The notes under the pieces: generated by a model
Seen by the model: only the letters and a program-made list of their open reading frames with translations
What the model was told of the DNA's origin: nothing
The model's database searches: none
NCBI GenBank assembly: GCA_963854735.1
Contig: OY978099.1
Coordinates: 124,001 to 188,000 of the forward strand
Direction: 5' to 3'
Length of the DNA stretch: 64,000 nucleotides
From: Marvania coccoides
Taxonomy: Eukaryota; Chlorophyta; Trebouxiophyceae; Chlorellales; Chlorellaceae
Position numbers and translations under genes: made by a program
Part shown: positions 31,158-42,473 of the stretch, one piece after another
Position numbering within the stretch: the first letter of the stretch is position 1
Layout: every line of letters starts with the position of its first letter

Positions 31158-33424
31158 ATGGGGAAGCGAAAGAGCGAAGACTCGGACGATGGCACTCCTC
31201 CCCCGGTCACCACTGAGCCAGATGCCGACCTGTTTGCCGACGTGAAGGCCTTTGTCTCCGAACTTGGGTTTGCCGGCGGCCTGGGTGGCGGCGACAGCGC
31301 ATTCGACGACTTTGCGCCCGAAAAAGCCAAGAAGAAGGTCAGCAAGCAGAAGAAAGAAGCCCCGGCCGAAGAACTCACCAAGGACGACGCAGCGGGCGCA
31401 GCTCAGAAGCAGCGCAAACCCAAGCCTGCTGCCGCTGTCGCCCCTTCGTTGGCGCCGCTGCCTGAGCTGCCCAAGGGCGGTGGCCCCGCCCGTAGCTTGT
31501 TGAAGCGCGACGAAGGCGGCCTCTGGTTCGAACTGGCCGACTCGCAGAGCCGCCCTGCCCCAAAGAAGGCCCCAGCAGCTCCGCTGCTTGAAGCCATGCA
31601 ATTGCGGGGCGAGCGGCTGCTGGCGGCTGAAGCCGCCGCGTTTGAGGCGGCAGCAGCGCGGGAGCGCGGCGGGTCCAACCTGCAGTGGCTGCAGCAGGCG
31701 CAGCGCGGCGGAACGACCTCCGACAAGGTGGCAGCGATGGCAGTGCTGGTGCAAGAGGCCCCCATCGCCAATCTGCGCAGCTTGGACGGGCTGCTGGGCA
31801 TGGCTGCCAAGCGTGGTGGCGCTCGTGCGGTGGTTGGCACTGCGTTGGATGCCCTGAGGGAGTTGTGGGTTGAGGTGCTGCTTCCGCCGACACGCAAGCT
31901 GCGCTTCCTGGAGCAGCAGCCGCTGGAGGTGGCGGGCACGGGGCGGGAGGGCGACCGCACGTTGATGTTTTGGGCCTTTGAAGACGCCCTGAAGAAGAGG
32001 TGAGAGGGAAAAGGCGAATAAGAAGAAAACGAAGAAGAATCCCAATTTTCACTCGCAAAATTCCTTTCTATTTTTTTCTGCTCACTCACCCAAATACGTT
32101 TTCCTATATTATTCCCCATCATTTAACAGGTATGCATCGTTCATTGAGTCTCTGGACTCGCTCACCCGCGACAACCTCGAGTTTGTGAAGGACCGAGCCA
32201 GCAAAACTGCCTTTGACCTCCTCTCAGACCGCCCAGAGGCGGAGGGCGCGCTGCTGACCATGCTGGTCAACAAGCTGGGCGACCCCTCCCGCAAACTGGC
32301 ATCCAAGATCGGCTACCTGCTGACGCTGCTGCTGGCGCGACACCCAGGGATGAAGGCGGCGGTGGTGCGGGAGGTGGAGAGGTTCGCGTTCCGCCCGGGG
32401 TTGACGGACCGCGCGCGGTACTACGCGGTGGTGTTCCTCAACCAGATGGTGCTGATGCACAGTGATGCGCAGGCCGGGGGCGTCAGCCTGGCTCGCCGTC
32501 TGATTGACCTTTACTTCACGCTGTTCAAGCTGGTTGTGGAGGGCAAGGTGGGCACGGCAGCCAGCCTGGCGACGGCGAAGAAGGAGAAGGCGGCCAAGGA
32601 GGCGGCGGCATGGGCAGCCAAGCGAGGCAAGAAGAAGGCGGCCAAGGAGAAGCCGGCGAAGGATGAAGAGGAGAAGGAAGACGGGGAGGACGAGAAGGAG
32701 GGGCAGGCGCAGCAGGGAAACGGCGAGATGGACGCTCGCATGCTGTCTGCGCTGATCACTGGTGTGCGGCGTGCCTTCCCCTTTGTGGCTGCCGAGGAGG
32801 TGGAGCCGCTGATCGAGGCCCATGCAGGTGGGTAATTGATCATTTTAGTAAAGCACTCAGCTTGCTTTTCCAATTCTTCCTTAAAAATTGAATATATTTT
32901 TGACGATGCAAATTCAATTTATTTTTTATTTATTTTTTCTTCTCCCTCCCCTGCAGACACGCTGTTCCGGCTGGCGCACTCCGGCTCCCTAGGCGTGGCC
33001 ACGCAGGCGCTGCTGCTGCTGCACCAGCTGATGTCTTCCCGCAACTCCATGTCCGATCGATTCTATCGAGCGCTCTACGCAGTGGTGGCGTCGCCAGAGC
33101 TGCCCCGCTCCACCAAGGGACCCATGTTCCTGGCGCTTCTGTACAAAGCTCTTAAGACAGATGTGAGCACGCGCCGCGTCGCCGCATTCTGCAAGCGCCT
33201 GCTGCAGGCCGCCGCGGCTGCGCCATCCAACTTTGCCTGCGGCTGCCTGGTGCTGGTGTCTGAGCTGCTCAAGGCGCACCCTGGGCTGTGGAACGAGGTG
33301 CAGCAGGCGGAGGAGAAGGATGAGGCGGGGCTGGAGCGATTTGTGGACGCGGACAAAGATGAAGCAGCCGCAGCGGAAGAAGAAGACGCTGCTGGCGGTA
33401 AGAAGCTGAAGGAGAACAAGAAGA

Positions 33425-33517
<93 letters not shown>

Positions 33518-35220
33518 GTAAGGGGAAAGTAAAAGGGAAGGAATTGGAGGAGGAAAAGGAGGAAAGCGACGAAGGAGGAGGAGAGGAGGCGAGTGCTGCT
33601 GCTGCCAACGGTAAGCCTCACAAGGCTCCCCCTGCCGCTGCCACTGCCGCCAACTCCCGGGAGTGGCCTGCCGATGGGAGCTACGACATGCGCAAGCGTG
33701 ACCCGCAGTACGCCCACGCGGACCGCGCCTGTTTCTGGGAGCTGCTCCCGCTGGCATCTCACGCCCACCCCTCGGCCGCTGCCATGGCCCGCACGCTGCT
33801 GGCGGGCGTAAACGTGTCGTACGACGGCGACCCGCTGCGGGACCTCACCCTGCACGCCTTCCTGGACAAGTTTGTGCAGAAGAAGGCGAAGGCGGCCAAC
33901 CGCGGCGACTCCGCCATGCAGCCTCTGCGCTCTGCGCCGTGGACGGTCATTGGCGCCGGCGCTGGCGCCGGCGCGGAGCTGGCGGAGCTGGCTGCCAGCG
34001 AGGTGGCTCCCGACGACGCTTTCTTCCACAAGTACTACTCGCTGCAGGCGGTGCAGGCCAAGGTGGCGGTGAAGCAGCGCAAGAAGAAGGGCGCTGATGA
34101 GGAGGATGAAGAGGAGGCGTTCCTGTCCGACGAGGAAGTCGATCTGGACTCGGACGACGACGCAGGTGAGGAAAAATCCATGGTTATCTCTTTCCTTTGT
34201 ACAGCATTGCTTTTTCCGCTGATACATCGACCCTTTATTTCTTTCCTACTTTTGCGTTCAGACGATTTCCTGGCTGGCGAGGAGGACAAGGGCGACGAGG
34301 GCATCGGTGCCGACCCTGACCGCACCGATTACGACTACGACCAGCTGGCAGCGGCGATGCAGGAGGACAGCGATCTGGGCAGCGGCAGCGAGGACGGTGA
34401 GGAAGAAAGCGGCAGCGACGAGGGTCTGATTGGTGAAGAAGCTGGAGAGGAGGAGGGCGGCAGCGATGTTGAGGGGCTGGAGGACATGCTGGCGGGCGCT
34501 GCTGAGTTTTCAGACATGTCTGACGATGATGCCGATGGTGATGAGGGCGGCAGCGGCGGAGAAGATGAAGATGACGAAGGTCTACTGTCTGATGAGGAGG
34601 AAGGCGTCGGGCTGAGCGAGAGCGAGGAGGAGAGTGGCAGCGAGGGTGACGAGGAGGATGAGGATGCGGAGGTTGTCGCGCTGCTTGCGACAATCGAAAA
34701 GCACAAGAAGAAACGCAAGCGTGGCGGGGCTGCTGTTGCTGCTGACGAAGAGGAGGGCGAGAGCGAGAGCGAGGAGCTGAATCCTTTCGAGCTGGCCGAG
34801 GGGTCTGGCGATGAAGAGGAGGAATTGGAAGAGGTGGAGGAGGAGGCCGATGGTTCAAGCAGCGACGATGATGACGATGGAGACGACGCCGAGCTGCTGG
34901 AAGATCTGGATGAGGATCTGAGCAGCGACGGCGATGAGGAGGGCGGCGGCGCACGAAAAGGTCGCAAAGGCACTGGCAGTGGCGCAGTGTTTGCTTCTGC
35001 AGATGATTTCGACGACCTCATCATGCGAGACCTGGCTGGTGAGGTGGATGAAGATGAGGTTGAGCGAGCGAGGGCCAGGGCTGGCATCAGGGGAGGCGGC
35101 AGGCGCAGCAGCGGAGGGAATTATGCGGCGGAGGGCACTCCTGCCGCAGCTGCTGCCCCCGCTGCTGCTGCTGCTCCTGTGTGGAAGACGCCGGCAGGGA
35201 AGCGCAGGCGCAAGGCGTGA
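31158..35220 (+). CDS. NOC1: Nucleolar complex protein Noc1/Mak21 (CEBPZ, CCAAT-binding factor family)
   Basis: Four exons, 31158-31999, 32130-32827, 32957-34165 and 34262-35220, join to 1235 aa; yeast and human forms are 1025-1054. The CBF/Mak21 core includes RYASFIESLDSLTRDNLEFVKDRA, LVNKLGDPSRKLASK and DRARYYAVVFLNQMVL. Then come HQLMSSRNSMSDRFYRALYA, KGPMFLALLYKAL and YDMRKRDPQYAHADRACFWEL. Noc1 pairs with Noc2 to move early 60S pre-ribosomes through the nucleolus. Between core blocks sits a run of 29 alanines encoded by pure GCT. The C-terminal 350 residues are extremely acidic (Asp, Glu, Ser). Intron 3 (34166-34261, 96 bp) is stop-free and in frame. The name CEBPZ is historical; transcription-factor activity is not implied. 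Confidence 0.94.
33427..33513 (+). repeat. (GCT)29 trinucleotide repeat encoding polyalanine
   Basis: 29 perfect GCT units inside exon 3 of NOC1, with no synonymous interruption. The surrounding residues are Lys-rich on the left and Gly/Lys on the right. Confidence 0.95.
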
Positions 35221-35631
35221 TGAGGTGGCGTTATATTTGAGTAAGAAAGAAATGTAAACAACTAGAATTTATTGAGGGAAAAGTAGTTTAGCCGACGCTG
35301 CCAACTGAATGCCAAACCTCGTGAGCCTGCCTCAGCCCCTGCTTCGAAATCCACATGGGGTTGATGACATTGTCGGCATCATTTTGTTAATTTCCTGCCA
35401 GGCTGGCAAGGGCCAAATCGAGAGAGATCGCTGACAGGGGAGAAAGTAAAGAAATGGTACTGTAAAATATTTATGGCGATTCCGGCACCCAAACATATCG
35501 GGTATGTCCAATTACTCTCTTTTAATTATTTATTTGCCAAGAAACAGCTATTAGCAGCGCGCAGACCCTTCCCATCCCCTTCGTCACGTTTGCCAAGTCT
35601 CAATAAAACTAGCAATTTCTCTTTCTGAACA
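35221..35631. other. NOC1 3' region and upstream region of the hemerythrin-like gene
   Basis: 411 bp of AT-rich DNA with no gene recognised. Confidence 0.55.
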
Positions 35632-36513
35632 ATGACCGAGGTGGACCACACTCACCTTTGGGAGAAGTACCCAGTAGAGCTTGACGGTGAGACGCGGCAT
35701 CCGCCCTCAATTGCTATGGTTTTGTCTGCCAAACCTCTATCGCCCCTCCCCCCCTTTTCATTTCGTATGTCTTCAACTCGCCGCTACTTCTTCTTTTACT
35801 ATGCAGGCTGGGTGCTCGCTCACCGCATGCTGATTGCCGACCAACAAAAACTGAAGGACCTGGCTTCCGCCTTCGTGGCACAGTCAAGCGCCGGCATCTC
35901 CCTCACCGACCAGCAGCGCACCGCCTTCAAAAACTTTTACGGCCGATACACAGATTCGCTGCACCACCACCACGATAACGAAGAGAATATCGCGTTTCCG
36001 TACCTTTGTGACGTTAAGAAAGTTACCTCCTGCACTAAAGTCTCCTCTGACCACGTTTCCATTGTGGCAGCCCTCGAAAAACTCGACTTGATGGCAGAAG
36101 GCATTGCCTCGGGTGCCGTACCCCCTCAGATAGAAGCCCAGGCGCTGGCCGAGTTCCTGGCTGCTTTTAGCGCCCTGGATGCAACGCTGGTTGAGCATTT
36201 TCATGAAGAAGAAAACACCATGCTGGGCCCGCTGCGTCGAGGCATTACGCCCAAGGAACAGGCCAAGCACATCACCAAGCCTATTGTTGGCGGAATGGGG
36301 GCGTTGGACCGAGGTCAGTACTTCAGCAAGCTGTCGCCCGAAACGCTGAAATTGTTCATGCGGCAGGAAGGAATTCCTTTCTTTGTTAAATGGATCTTCA
36401 GGGCCAACGCCAACAATTACATCAGGAAGTTTGTGGTGCCGGTGGACGAGGCCATGGCGTATGCGAAGCAGAGCCTGCCAGCCGAAGCAGCGCCCGCCTC
36501 CGCCGCAGAATAA
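35632..36513 (+). CDS. Hemerythrin-like (HHE) domain protein
   Basis: Exons 35632-35686 and 35807-36513 join in phase 1 to give 253 aa. The four-helix HHE pattern is visible: His24 (VLAHRM), HHHHDNEE (71-78), DH at 100-101, and EHFHEEE (148-154). Together these supply the histidines and acidic ligands for a di-iron site. The C-terminal 90 residues have no recognised domain. Family members bind oxygen or iron, or sense redox and iron state (FBXL5, BRUTUS). There is no F-box or RING here, so it is a stand-alone domain, likely cytosolic. The 120-bp intron is stop-free and divisible by three. Confidence 0.87.
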   Translation: MTEVDHTHLWEKYPVELDGETRHPPSIAMVLSAKPLSPLPPFSFRMSSTRRYFFFYYAGWVLAHRMLIADQQKLKDLASAFVAQSSAGISLTDQQRTAFKNFYGRYTDSLHHHHDNEENIAFPYLCDVKKVTSCTKVSSDHVSIVAALEKLDLMAEGIASGAVPPQIEAQALAEFLAAFSALDATLVEHFHEEENTMLGPLRRGITPKEQAKHITKPIVGGMGALDRGQYFSKLSPETLKLFMRQEGIPFFVKWIFRANANNYIRKFVVPVDEAMAYAKQSLPAEAAPASAAE

Positions 36514-36838
36514 TACAACATTCGGTAAACTGAGTATTTGTTGATGTTTGCTGGTAGAATTTGTCTCGCTGTTGCTTTATACGATATTTCTACTGCATTT
36601 GCATGTCCAAAATCACTTCGCTTCTCGTAAATAATGTGTTGAGATGAGAGAGAAGTTTAAGTTGATTAATTATTAAACCTTTTGCACCATGATTGACAAC
36701 ATGAATAAATTACGTTTTCTTACTAAAGTTCGCGGGTTTCAATAGTGGTTGCATTCTGGGGGAGCCATGCAATACATTCAGTCATTCCCACTGTTCAGTT
36801 TTTTTTTTTTTTTTTTTTAATACACACATGTATATTTT
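36514..36838. other. Convergent 3' regions of the hemerythrin-like and LENG1 genes
   Basis: 325 bp, AT-rich. A T20 run at 36799-36818 (A20 in the LENG1 sense) lies 20 bp after the LENG1 stop. Confidence 0.6.
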
Positions 36839-37787
36839 TTAATGGCCATAGCCGTATCCAGAGTTGTAACGCCTTCTCTCTGCACCCCCAAACGCTGACC
36901 GCATAGCCTGGTGCTGCCGCTGCGTCTCTGCCGCCTCCCTCTGCAGCCGCTCCTCCCGCAACACGCTCCATGCGTCCCCCCGGTTCACCTCGTGTTTCCG
37001 CTTCTTCGACCCCCTATCGTCGCCATCCAATTCTCCCTTTCTTCTCCTTTCTTTCTTTGATTTCGACCGCTTCCGCCTACACTGCCTCTCGTCGTCGTCG
37101 CTACTGCTGCTGCCGTCTTTCTTCATCTTGATCACATTCACGCCGTGCAGCAGAGAACAAGGAGGGAGCGCCGCCGCGTGGCCATTCTCTTCCTCCAATC
37201 CACCGCCACTTGCTGCTGCCGCAGCCGCTGCAGCCGCAAGCGCCTCTCTCCCCCGCTGCTGCCACTCCTCGAGCTGCGCCTTGCTGCCGACTGTTTCTTC
37301 CAGCCGTTGGTGCCCTGCGCTCGATGCTGCCAGTCCTCCTCCTTTCCCCATCAACGAGTCTTGCCGCTCTTGCAGTGTCCGCTGCTGCGCATCGCCAAGG
37401 GCAGCTGCGTACCAAGGCTTGCTCTCTCCACGCCCTCCCCCCATGCCGTGCCCCAGCATGAACCGCTCATCGAACCGCGCGTCGGTGGTCTGCGTGGCTG
37501 GGTTGCCCCGCCTCGCCTGCTCTCTCCGCTCCTCAGCCGCCTTGTCTGGGTTGCGCGCGCGGGCCTCCTCGGCGGCAAACAGATTGATGTGGGTCCAGGG
37601 GGCAGCGACAGAAGACGGTGCCTCTTCTGGAGCCGTGGGAGGGGACGGGGGCAAGGTTTTCTCCAAATGAGAGGCTAGTTGAGCCAAAGAGGAGGGTCTG
37701 CCGGTGGCCAGTCTTGATTCGGAGTGAGAACATTCACGATGGAAGGAAGGCGGCTGCGAGCTTCTCGCTGCAGGTCTCTGGCGGATA

Positions 37788-37841
<54 letters not shown>

Positions 37842-38176
37842 GGATGCGGCTCCTCCTCTTCTTTAAACGTTGCTGCTGCTGCCTCCGCCATTGCTGCTGT
37901 CGCCTCCGCATCTTCCAGATGCAAAGGCAGCTCTGCCTGGGGCTGCTCCTCCAGCGCATCCAGGTTGATGCTGGCCGCCCCACCGTGCCGCCGTCGCGCC
38001 CGCTCTTTCAGCATCTGCCGGCGGTGCTCTGCATCTGCAGCGGCTGCCTTCTCGGAGGTCTGCCGCTGCTTCTCGGCGTATGCCGCCTCGTCCCGAGCGA
38101 CTTTCGCGCGGTTATCGCGGTTGTAAACGTTCCATTTCTTCTGCGGAAGAATGTTCAAGCCTCCGTGGCCCCCCAT
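36839..38176 (-). CDS. LENG1: LENG1-like protein with Cir_N domain
   Basis: A single exon gives 445 aa. I start at 38176 because MGGHGGLNILPQKKWNVYNR is the exact Cir_N/LENG1 beginning; upstream codons in frame would add only a hydrophobic stretch. The conserved N-terminal block continues DNRAKVARDEAAYAEKQRQ. A pure CAG tract gives 17 glutamines. The remainder is charged and low-complexity, ending in KRSKSKKERRRKGELDGDD and an Arg/Gln-rich helix. LENG1 and CIR-type proteins are found with late spliceosomes and histone-deacetylase corepressors; the role here is inferred. It is head-to-head with the cyclase-associated protein gene, 227 bp away. Confidence 0.85.
37790..37840 (+). repeat. (CTG)17 repeat, polyglutamine on the minus strand
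   Basis: 17 perfect CTG units on the plus strand, read as CAG (glutamine) in the LENG1-like gene. Confidence 0.95.
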
Positions 38177-38403
38177 TGCAATAAAAACCAAAATGAAAAA
38201 AATAAAATAAAAAATAGTCAGCTTTAAAAGCCGTTGCGGGGCACCCAATCGCTGAACACGTGTTTATTTTATACAAACAATCTTTTTATATCGAACAACC
38301 ACGGCAAACTTTTTCGAGCAAGCTCTTCTTCCAGCGTGGCAAGTTTTAAGGAGGAAATCGTCTCGCTCTTGCGCTGAGCTTCTTGTTAAATAGATTGTGC
38401 ATC

Positions 38404-40275
38404 ATGGATGACGTTCTCTCGCGCCTCGAGCGCGTCACAACCAAGTTGGAGGCCGTCCAGGTAACTTGGTCATTTTGAAATTTTAATTGGTGTTGCCTCA
38501 CAGCATCATCAAACCCTCCCCTCACCCAATGTTTCATGCCAGGTCAAGCTGGAGCACGCCCCCGATGGATCAAGAATCCCCACCCCGCTGTCTCCCAGAA
38601 TGGCATTGCTGGTTTCTCCTAGGGAGCCGCCTACCTCTCACCCTATCACTTCCCAGGAGCCCCTCACCCCTCCCTCCGGCCCCTCCTACTCCGTTGCAGC
38701 CTTCCAGATGATCCTGGACACCGAACTCGCCGCGCTCACCGCCGCAGCGCAGGCCATCGGTGGCGATGTGTTGGGCGCCACCGCCACCTTTGCAGAGGGG
38801 CTGCAGCGAGAGGAGGCCGTGGTGGAGGCGTTCTCCACCTGCTGCAAGCCTACTGACGCTTCTGAGATGCAGGCGCTGCTGCAGCCTGTGGCTGAGAAGA
38901 TGATGGCAGCGTCAGCACTCTCATCTGGGCCCCGCTCCACCCACGCAGAGCACCTGAAGTGAGAAAATGGCAGTATATTGATTGAGATATGGGTACATAA
39001 TAAGATTTACAAACCTGCGATTTTCGACAACACAGCCACAGAGGGTTTCTCGTCATTTTATTTTTAGGTTTATTTCTTGCTGCTCTTCTTGAATGCTGTA
39101 TCATTTGCCCGCACCTCTCACTTCACTTGCTCACTTGTTATTTTTCTTCTTCATAATAACGCAGGCTCATTGGGGAGGCTAGTCAGGCGCTGAGCTGGGT
39201 GGCCTACCAGCCAGGGTGCGGCCTCCACCCCCCGCCCCAACACGTCGATGACGCATGGAGCGCTGCTGAGTTCTACGCCAACAAAGTGCTCATGGGATGG
39301 AAGTCCAAGGGACCGGAGCACGGCGCATGGGTCGGCGCAGTGAAGGCGCTGATGGCTGCGCTGAAACAGTACTGCAGCCAGTTTCATGCCACCGGCCCTG
39401 CATGGAACCCAGCAGGCGCCCCGGTGCAAGGATTCAAACCCTCAGAGGCAGGACCCCCTGGTGCGTCTGCGAAATCTGCGCCGCCCGCAGCGCCTGCGCC
39501 CCCCAAAAAGGGCCCCCCTGCGCCGCCGCCGCCGCCGCCGCCCCCCGGCGCTCTGCTGCAGCCCAAGCCCGCTGCCCCCGCTGCAGCTCCAGCGGCGGGA
39601 TCCATGTCAGCGCTGCTCTCTGAGCTCAACAAAGGCGCTGCCATCACCTCTGGGCTGCGCAAAGTAACGGCGGACATGAAGACAAAAAATCGATCCGACC
39701 GCTCAGGGGAGGTGCCCGCCACCACTGCCAAGGCTGGGGCGTCAGCTGCTGCTGCGAAAGCGCCCTATAGCGTCAAGCCTACCGCCCCGCCGCGTCTGGA
39801 GTGCGAGCAGGGTCGTAAGTGGGTGGTTGAGAACTTCATCGGCGCGCACGACCTCAAAATTGGGCGCACAGAGCCCAAGCAGAGCGTCTACATCTACAAC
39901 TGCAGGGACGCCACCGTGCAAATCAGCGGCAAAGTCAACGCCATCACCCTGGACGGCTGCTTCAAAGTGGGTCTCCTATTCGACACTGTAGTGGCCACCT
40001 GCGAGATTGTAAACTGTGGGCACGTGCAGGTGCAGTGCACAGGCATGGCGCCCACGCTAGCGGTGGACAAGAGCGATGGGTGCCAGCTGTACCTGTCGGC
40101 GGCAGCGGCGGAGGCTGCGGAGATCACGACTGCCAAGTGCAGCGAGATTAACGTGGTGGTGATGGCGGCAGAGGGGGCAGCAGAGGAGAGCGCAGAGTTC
40201 CCCATCCCAGAGCAGTTTGTGAGCAGGTACTGCGGGGGCAAGGTGGTCACAGAGCCCGTGGCGCACAGCGGCTGA
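38404..40275 (+). CDS. CAP: Cyclase-associated protein (CAP/Srv2), actin-recycling factor
   Basis: Exons 38404-38460, 38543-38958 and 39165-40275 join in phases 0 and 2 to give 527 aa. The first exon encodes the oligomerising RLE motif (MDDVLSRLERVTTKLE). The helical folded domain follows (FYANKVLMGWKSKGPEHGAWVGAVKALM). Then come a polyproline run (about ten Pro), a WH2 module (ALLSELNKGAAITSGLRKV), and the C-terminal beta-helix CARP domain (KWVVENFIGAHDLKI to the end). CAP works with cofilin to strip and recharge ADP-actin. Plant and animal members are 470-530 aa. The full domain order is present. Confidence 0.95.
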
Positions 40276-40489
40276 GCGTTTGTTGTTCCAGTTTTTATTG
40301 AGTGAAAAAGGGCGCTGCTGTGTTTTCTGTCGAATCGCTGTTGTACTCCCTCCCTCTCCCTCGCACCGTGACGAAACTTCTTCTCGTAGTATTGCTGGTT
40401 TATTTCTTTTTAAAGCTCACTTCTATTCTATTTGAGAGAGAGAGAAATATTTAAAAAAAACTGCTTCCGCTCCGTCTTACTATCCCAAT

Positions 40490-41507
40490 CTAATCTTCCA
40501 TGGGCGCTGCGTCGTCGCCTCCTGCACCCTCGGCTTCCCCACCTGCCGCTGCCTCTGGCGCCCCCCCGTCCTCTCCAGCATCAGGAGCAGCGGCAGCGCC
40601 CTCCTCGTCCCTCACAGCGGCGATGAAGGGCGCCAATGCCTCGCCCTCCAGAATGGTAAAGGGCTGGTCCACGCCCACGATCGACACCGAGCAGTTGAGC
40701 TCCGTCAGGTCTCCGTCCTGCAGCGACGAATGCAGCGCCTGCAGAGCGTGCCGCACCAGCTCATCCACCGATGCCCCGCCAAACCTCTCAAAGTTACGCT
40801 CCAGGTAGGTCTTGGCGGCCTGCGAACGCGCGCCCATTGCAAACGCCTTGTAGTCGTAGTAGTTTCCGGAGGGACAGTTGTAGAAGATGTGGGCCCCCGA
40901 CTCGTCGACTCCAGCCACGATAACGCCCACGCCGTAGGGACGCTTCCACGACCGCTGGGTGCCCACTTGTGCCCGGTCAGCGACCTGCCGCACCAGCCTG
41001 CCCAGCGGCATGGCCGACTCGTAGACGTAGCGGTAGTTGAGGCACTCGTTGCGCATGTAGCGGCACAGAATGCGACCATCAGCAGTGAGCCCCGAGATGG
41101 CGATGCCCATGTGGTCGTCGATCTTGAAGATCTTGCGCTGGTAGGAGGACAGCTCAGAAGGGGCGCGCTTCAGGGTAGCCAGCACGGCGTGCGTTTTGTT
41201 CTAAACGAAGATTGAAACAAAGAGAGGAAAATTAAAGTTTGATCAAGTGATCAAACGGCAAAATAGCTGTGCGCGGGGGTCTTCCGCGGTGGGACGGACC
41301 CCGAGCTCGAATGGCAATCTAACCTTCAAGCCCACCGCTGCGCTGCCCTGCTTGACCGCTTCCATAGCATACTCGATCTGAAAGATGCGGCCCTGGGGGC
41401 TCCATGTCACCACATCGGTGTCATACTGCGCAGAAACCAAATTGGTGTGAGCCTTCCAGCACGAAAAGAGGCTTGAAAACAGCGAACATTACCTGGTTTC
41501 TAAACAT
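40490..41507 (-). CDS. PSMA1: 20S proteasome alpha subunit, PSMA1 (alpha6) type
   Basis: Three exons on the minus strand, 41507-41493 (15 bp, MFRNQ), 41425-41324 and 41200-40490, join in phase 0 to give 275 aa. The N-terminal gate segment [28 protein letters not shown] is the alpha-subunit signature. [57 protein letters not shown] and [14 protein letters not shown] place it in the PSMA1 (plant PAF) group. The tail is acidic and Gly/Ala-rich, ending APMED, as in plants (APMEI). The protein forms part of the outer alpha ring of the proteasome. Confidence 0.96.
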
Positions 41508-42473
41508 TTTCGATTTATTTTGTGATCAGCGGTCTGGCTTGTTGGAGGAGCCTTATTGACAAGCAGCAAAAAACTTCAGAAGTTTAATAATGGATTTAAA
41601 TTGAAGAAATGGTCGATAAGGCTTTATGCTATGATATATATTTTTCCCTTTCGCTCATATAGCGCTCATATATATATAGCCAGCATGAAAGCTTCGCGTG
41701 TTGCCTGTCGATCTAGCATTGGTAAGTTCCTACGCATGTCTTTGTTATTATATGTAGCCGTGTTGTAGCGTGACTGCCGGCAATTCAAGTTTAAAGTTTG
41801 GGTATTTCGTTGCACACATTTTGGCTCGATATACAATGGCTGCTCAGCTTTTTATTCATTCCGGAGCTGCCACAGCTTCCATTTCTCGCGTAGCAAGGGT
41901 GTATGTTGGCCCTCATTTTGGGAGGAGGAGGGTGACCCCCCACTTAGTTGTTCCAAATCTCCTCAGTACTTTTGTTTGCCATGTTCATAAAACTAGCCAT
42001 TTTGCCATCAATTTGATGTCCCTAGCACCCTATAAACCACTGCTGACACAGCTAGTCCACAATGGGTTAGATAGAGTGCCGTGCTGGCGCCCCGCCAGTG
42101 AACTAAATTCACTGCGAAGTGAGAAATTCTCTGGGTACTACCCAAGCTAGTAGCTTGCTGGCTACCACGTGTGCGATAATTGTCGGCTCGCTTCCTTCTT
42201 CTACGACGGAGTGGGCGTGTATGGCCGTTGTCTTGCTCTCGCCAGCTCAGCACTGCTGTACAAGAAGCCCAGATTGACAACAGGCTGGCAGGACTGTAGT
42301 GCTACTGTTTTTTTCGATCTGGTCGCCGCTAAATGCGCATTCTGTATTTCAGTAAGAATATTAAACTCGCATTGTCAGCCGGTGAGCCCTGGGCCGCCTT
42401 CCGAAACCGCCTCTGCGTCTGTTTGACCCTCTCACCCGGCGTCATTAATTTTAAACTACAGACCCCTTCACAA
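41508..42473. other. 966-bp region between PSMA1 and the first multicopper oxidase
   Basis: Divergent upstream region holding both promoters. It is AT-rich near PSMA1, then mixed. From 41865 to 42258 it is unusually dense in short perfect hairpins, most of them packed at 42085-42156 (listed separately). No protein-coding gene could be supported. Confidence 0.6.
42085..42156. repeat. Run of five abutting perfect hairpins
   Basis: Perfect inverted repeats follow each other almost without gaps: TGGCG-3-CGCCA (42085-42097), AGTGAA-5-TTCACT (42097-42113), GAGAA-1-TTCTC (42121-42131), GGGTA-1-TACCC (42133-42143) and AAGCTA-1-TAGCTT (42144-42156). They cover about 64 of 72 bases. Similar ones lie nearby: CATCAA-1-TTGATG (42006-42018), AGCTG-3-CAGCT (41865-41877) and CAGCA-1-TGCTG (42248-42258). 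This could be a structured RNA, a regulatory array or a palindromic mobile-element remnant; the sequence alone does not decide. Confidence 0.75.

Noticed and set aside
32989..34227. Minus-strand open frame with long Ser or Gln runs
   Set aside because: It is the antisense of the NOC1 exon with its GCT repeat; NOC1 homology is clear on the plus strand.
41836..42150. Plus-strand frame beginning MAAQLFIHSG
   Set aside because: It has no family likeness and overlaps the hairpin cluster; composition looks non-coding.
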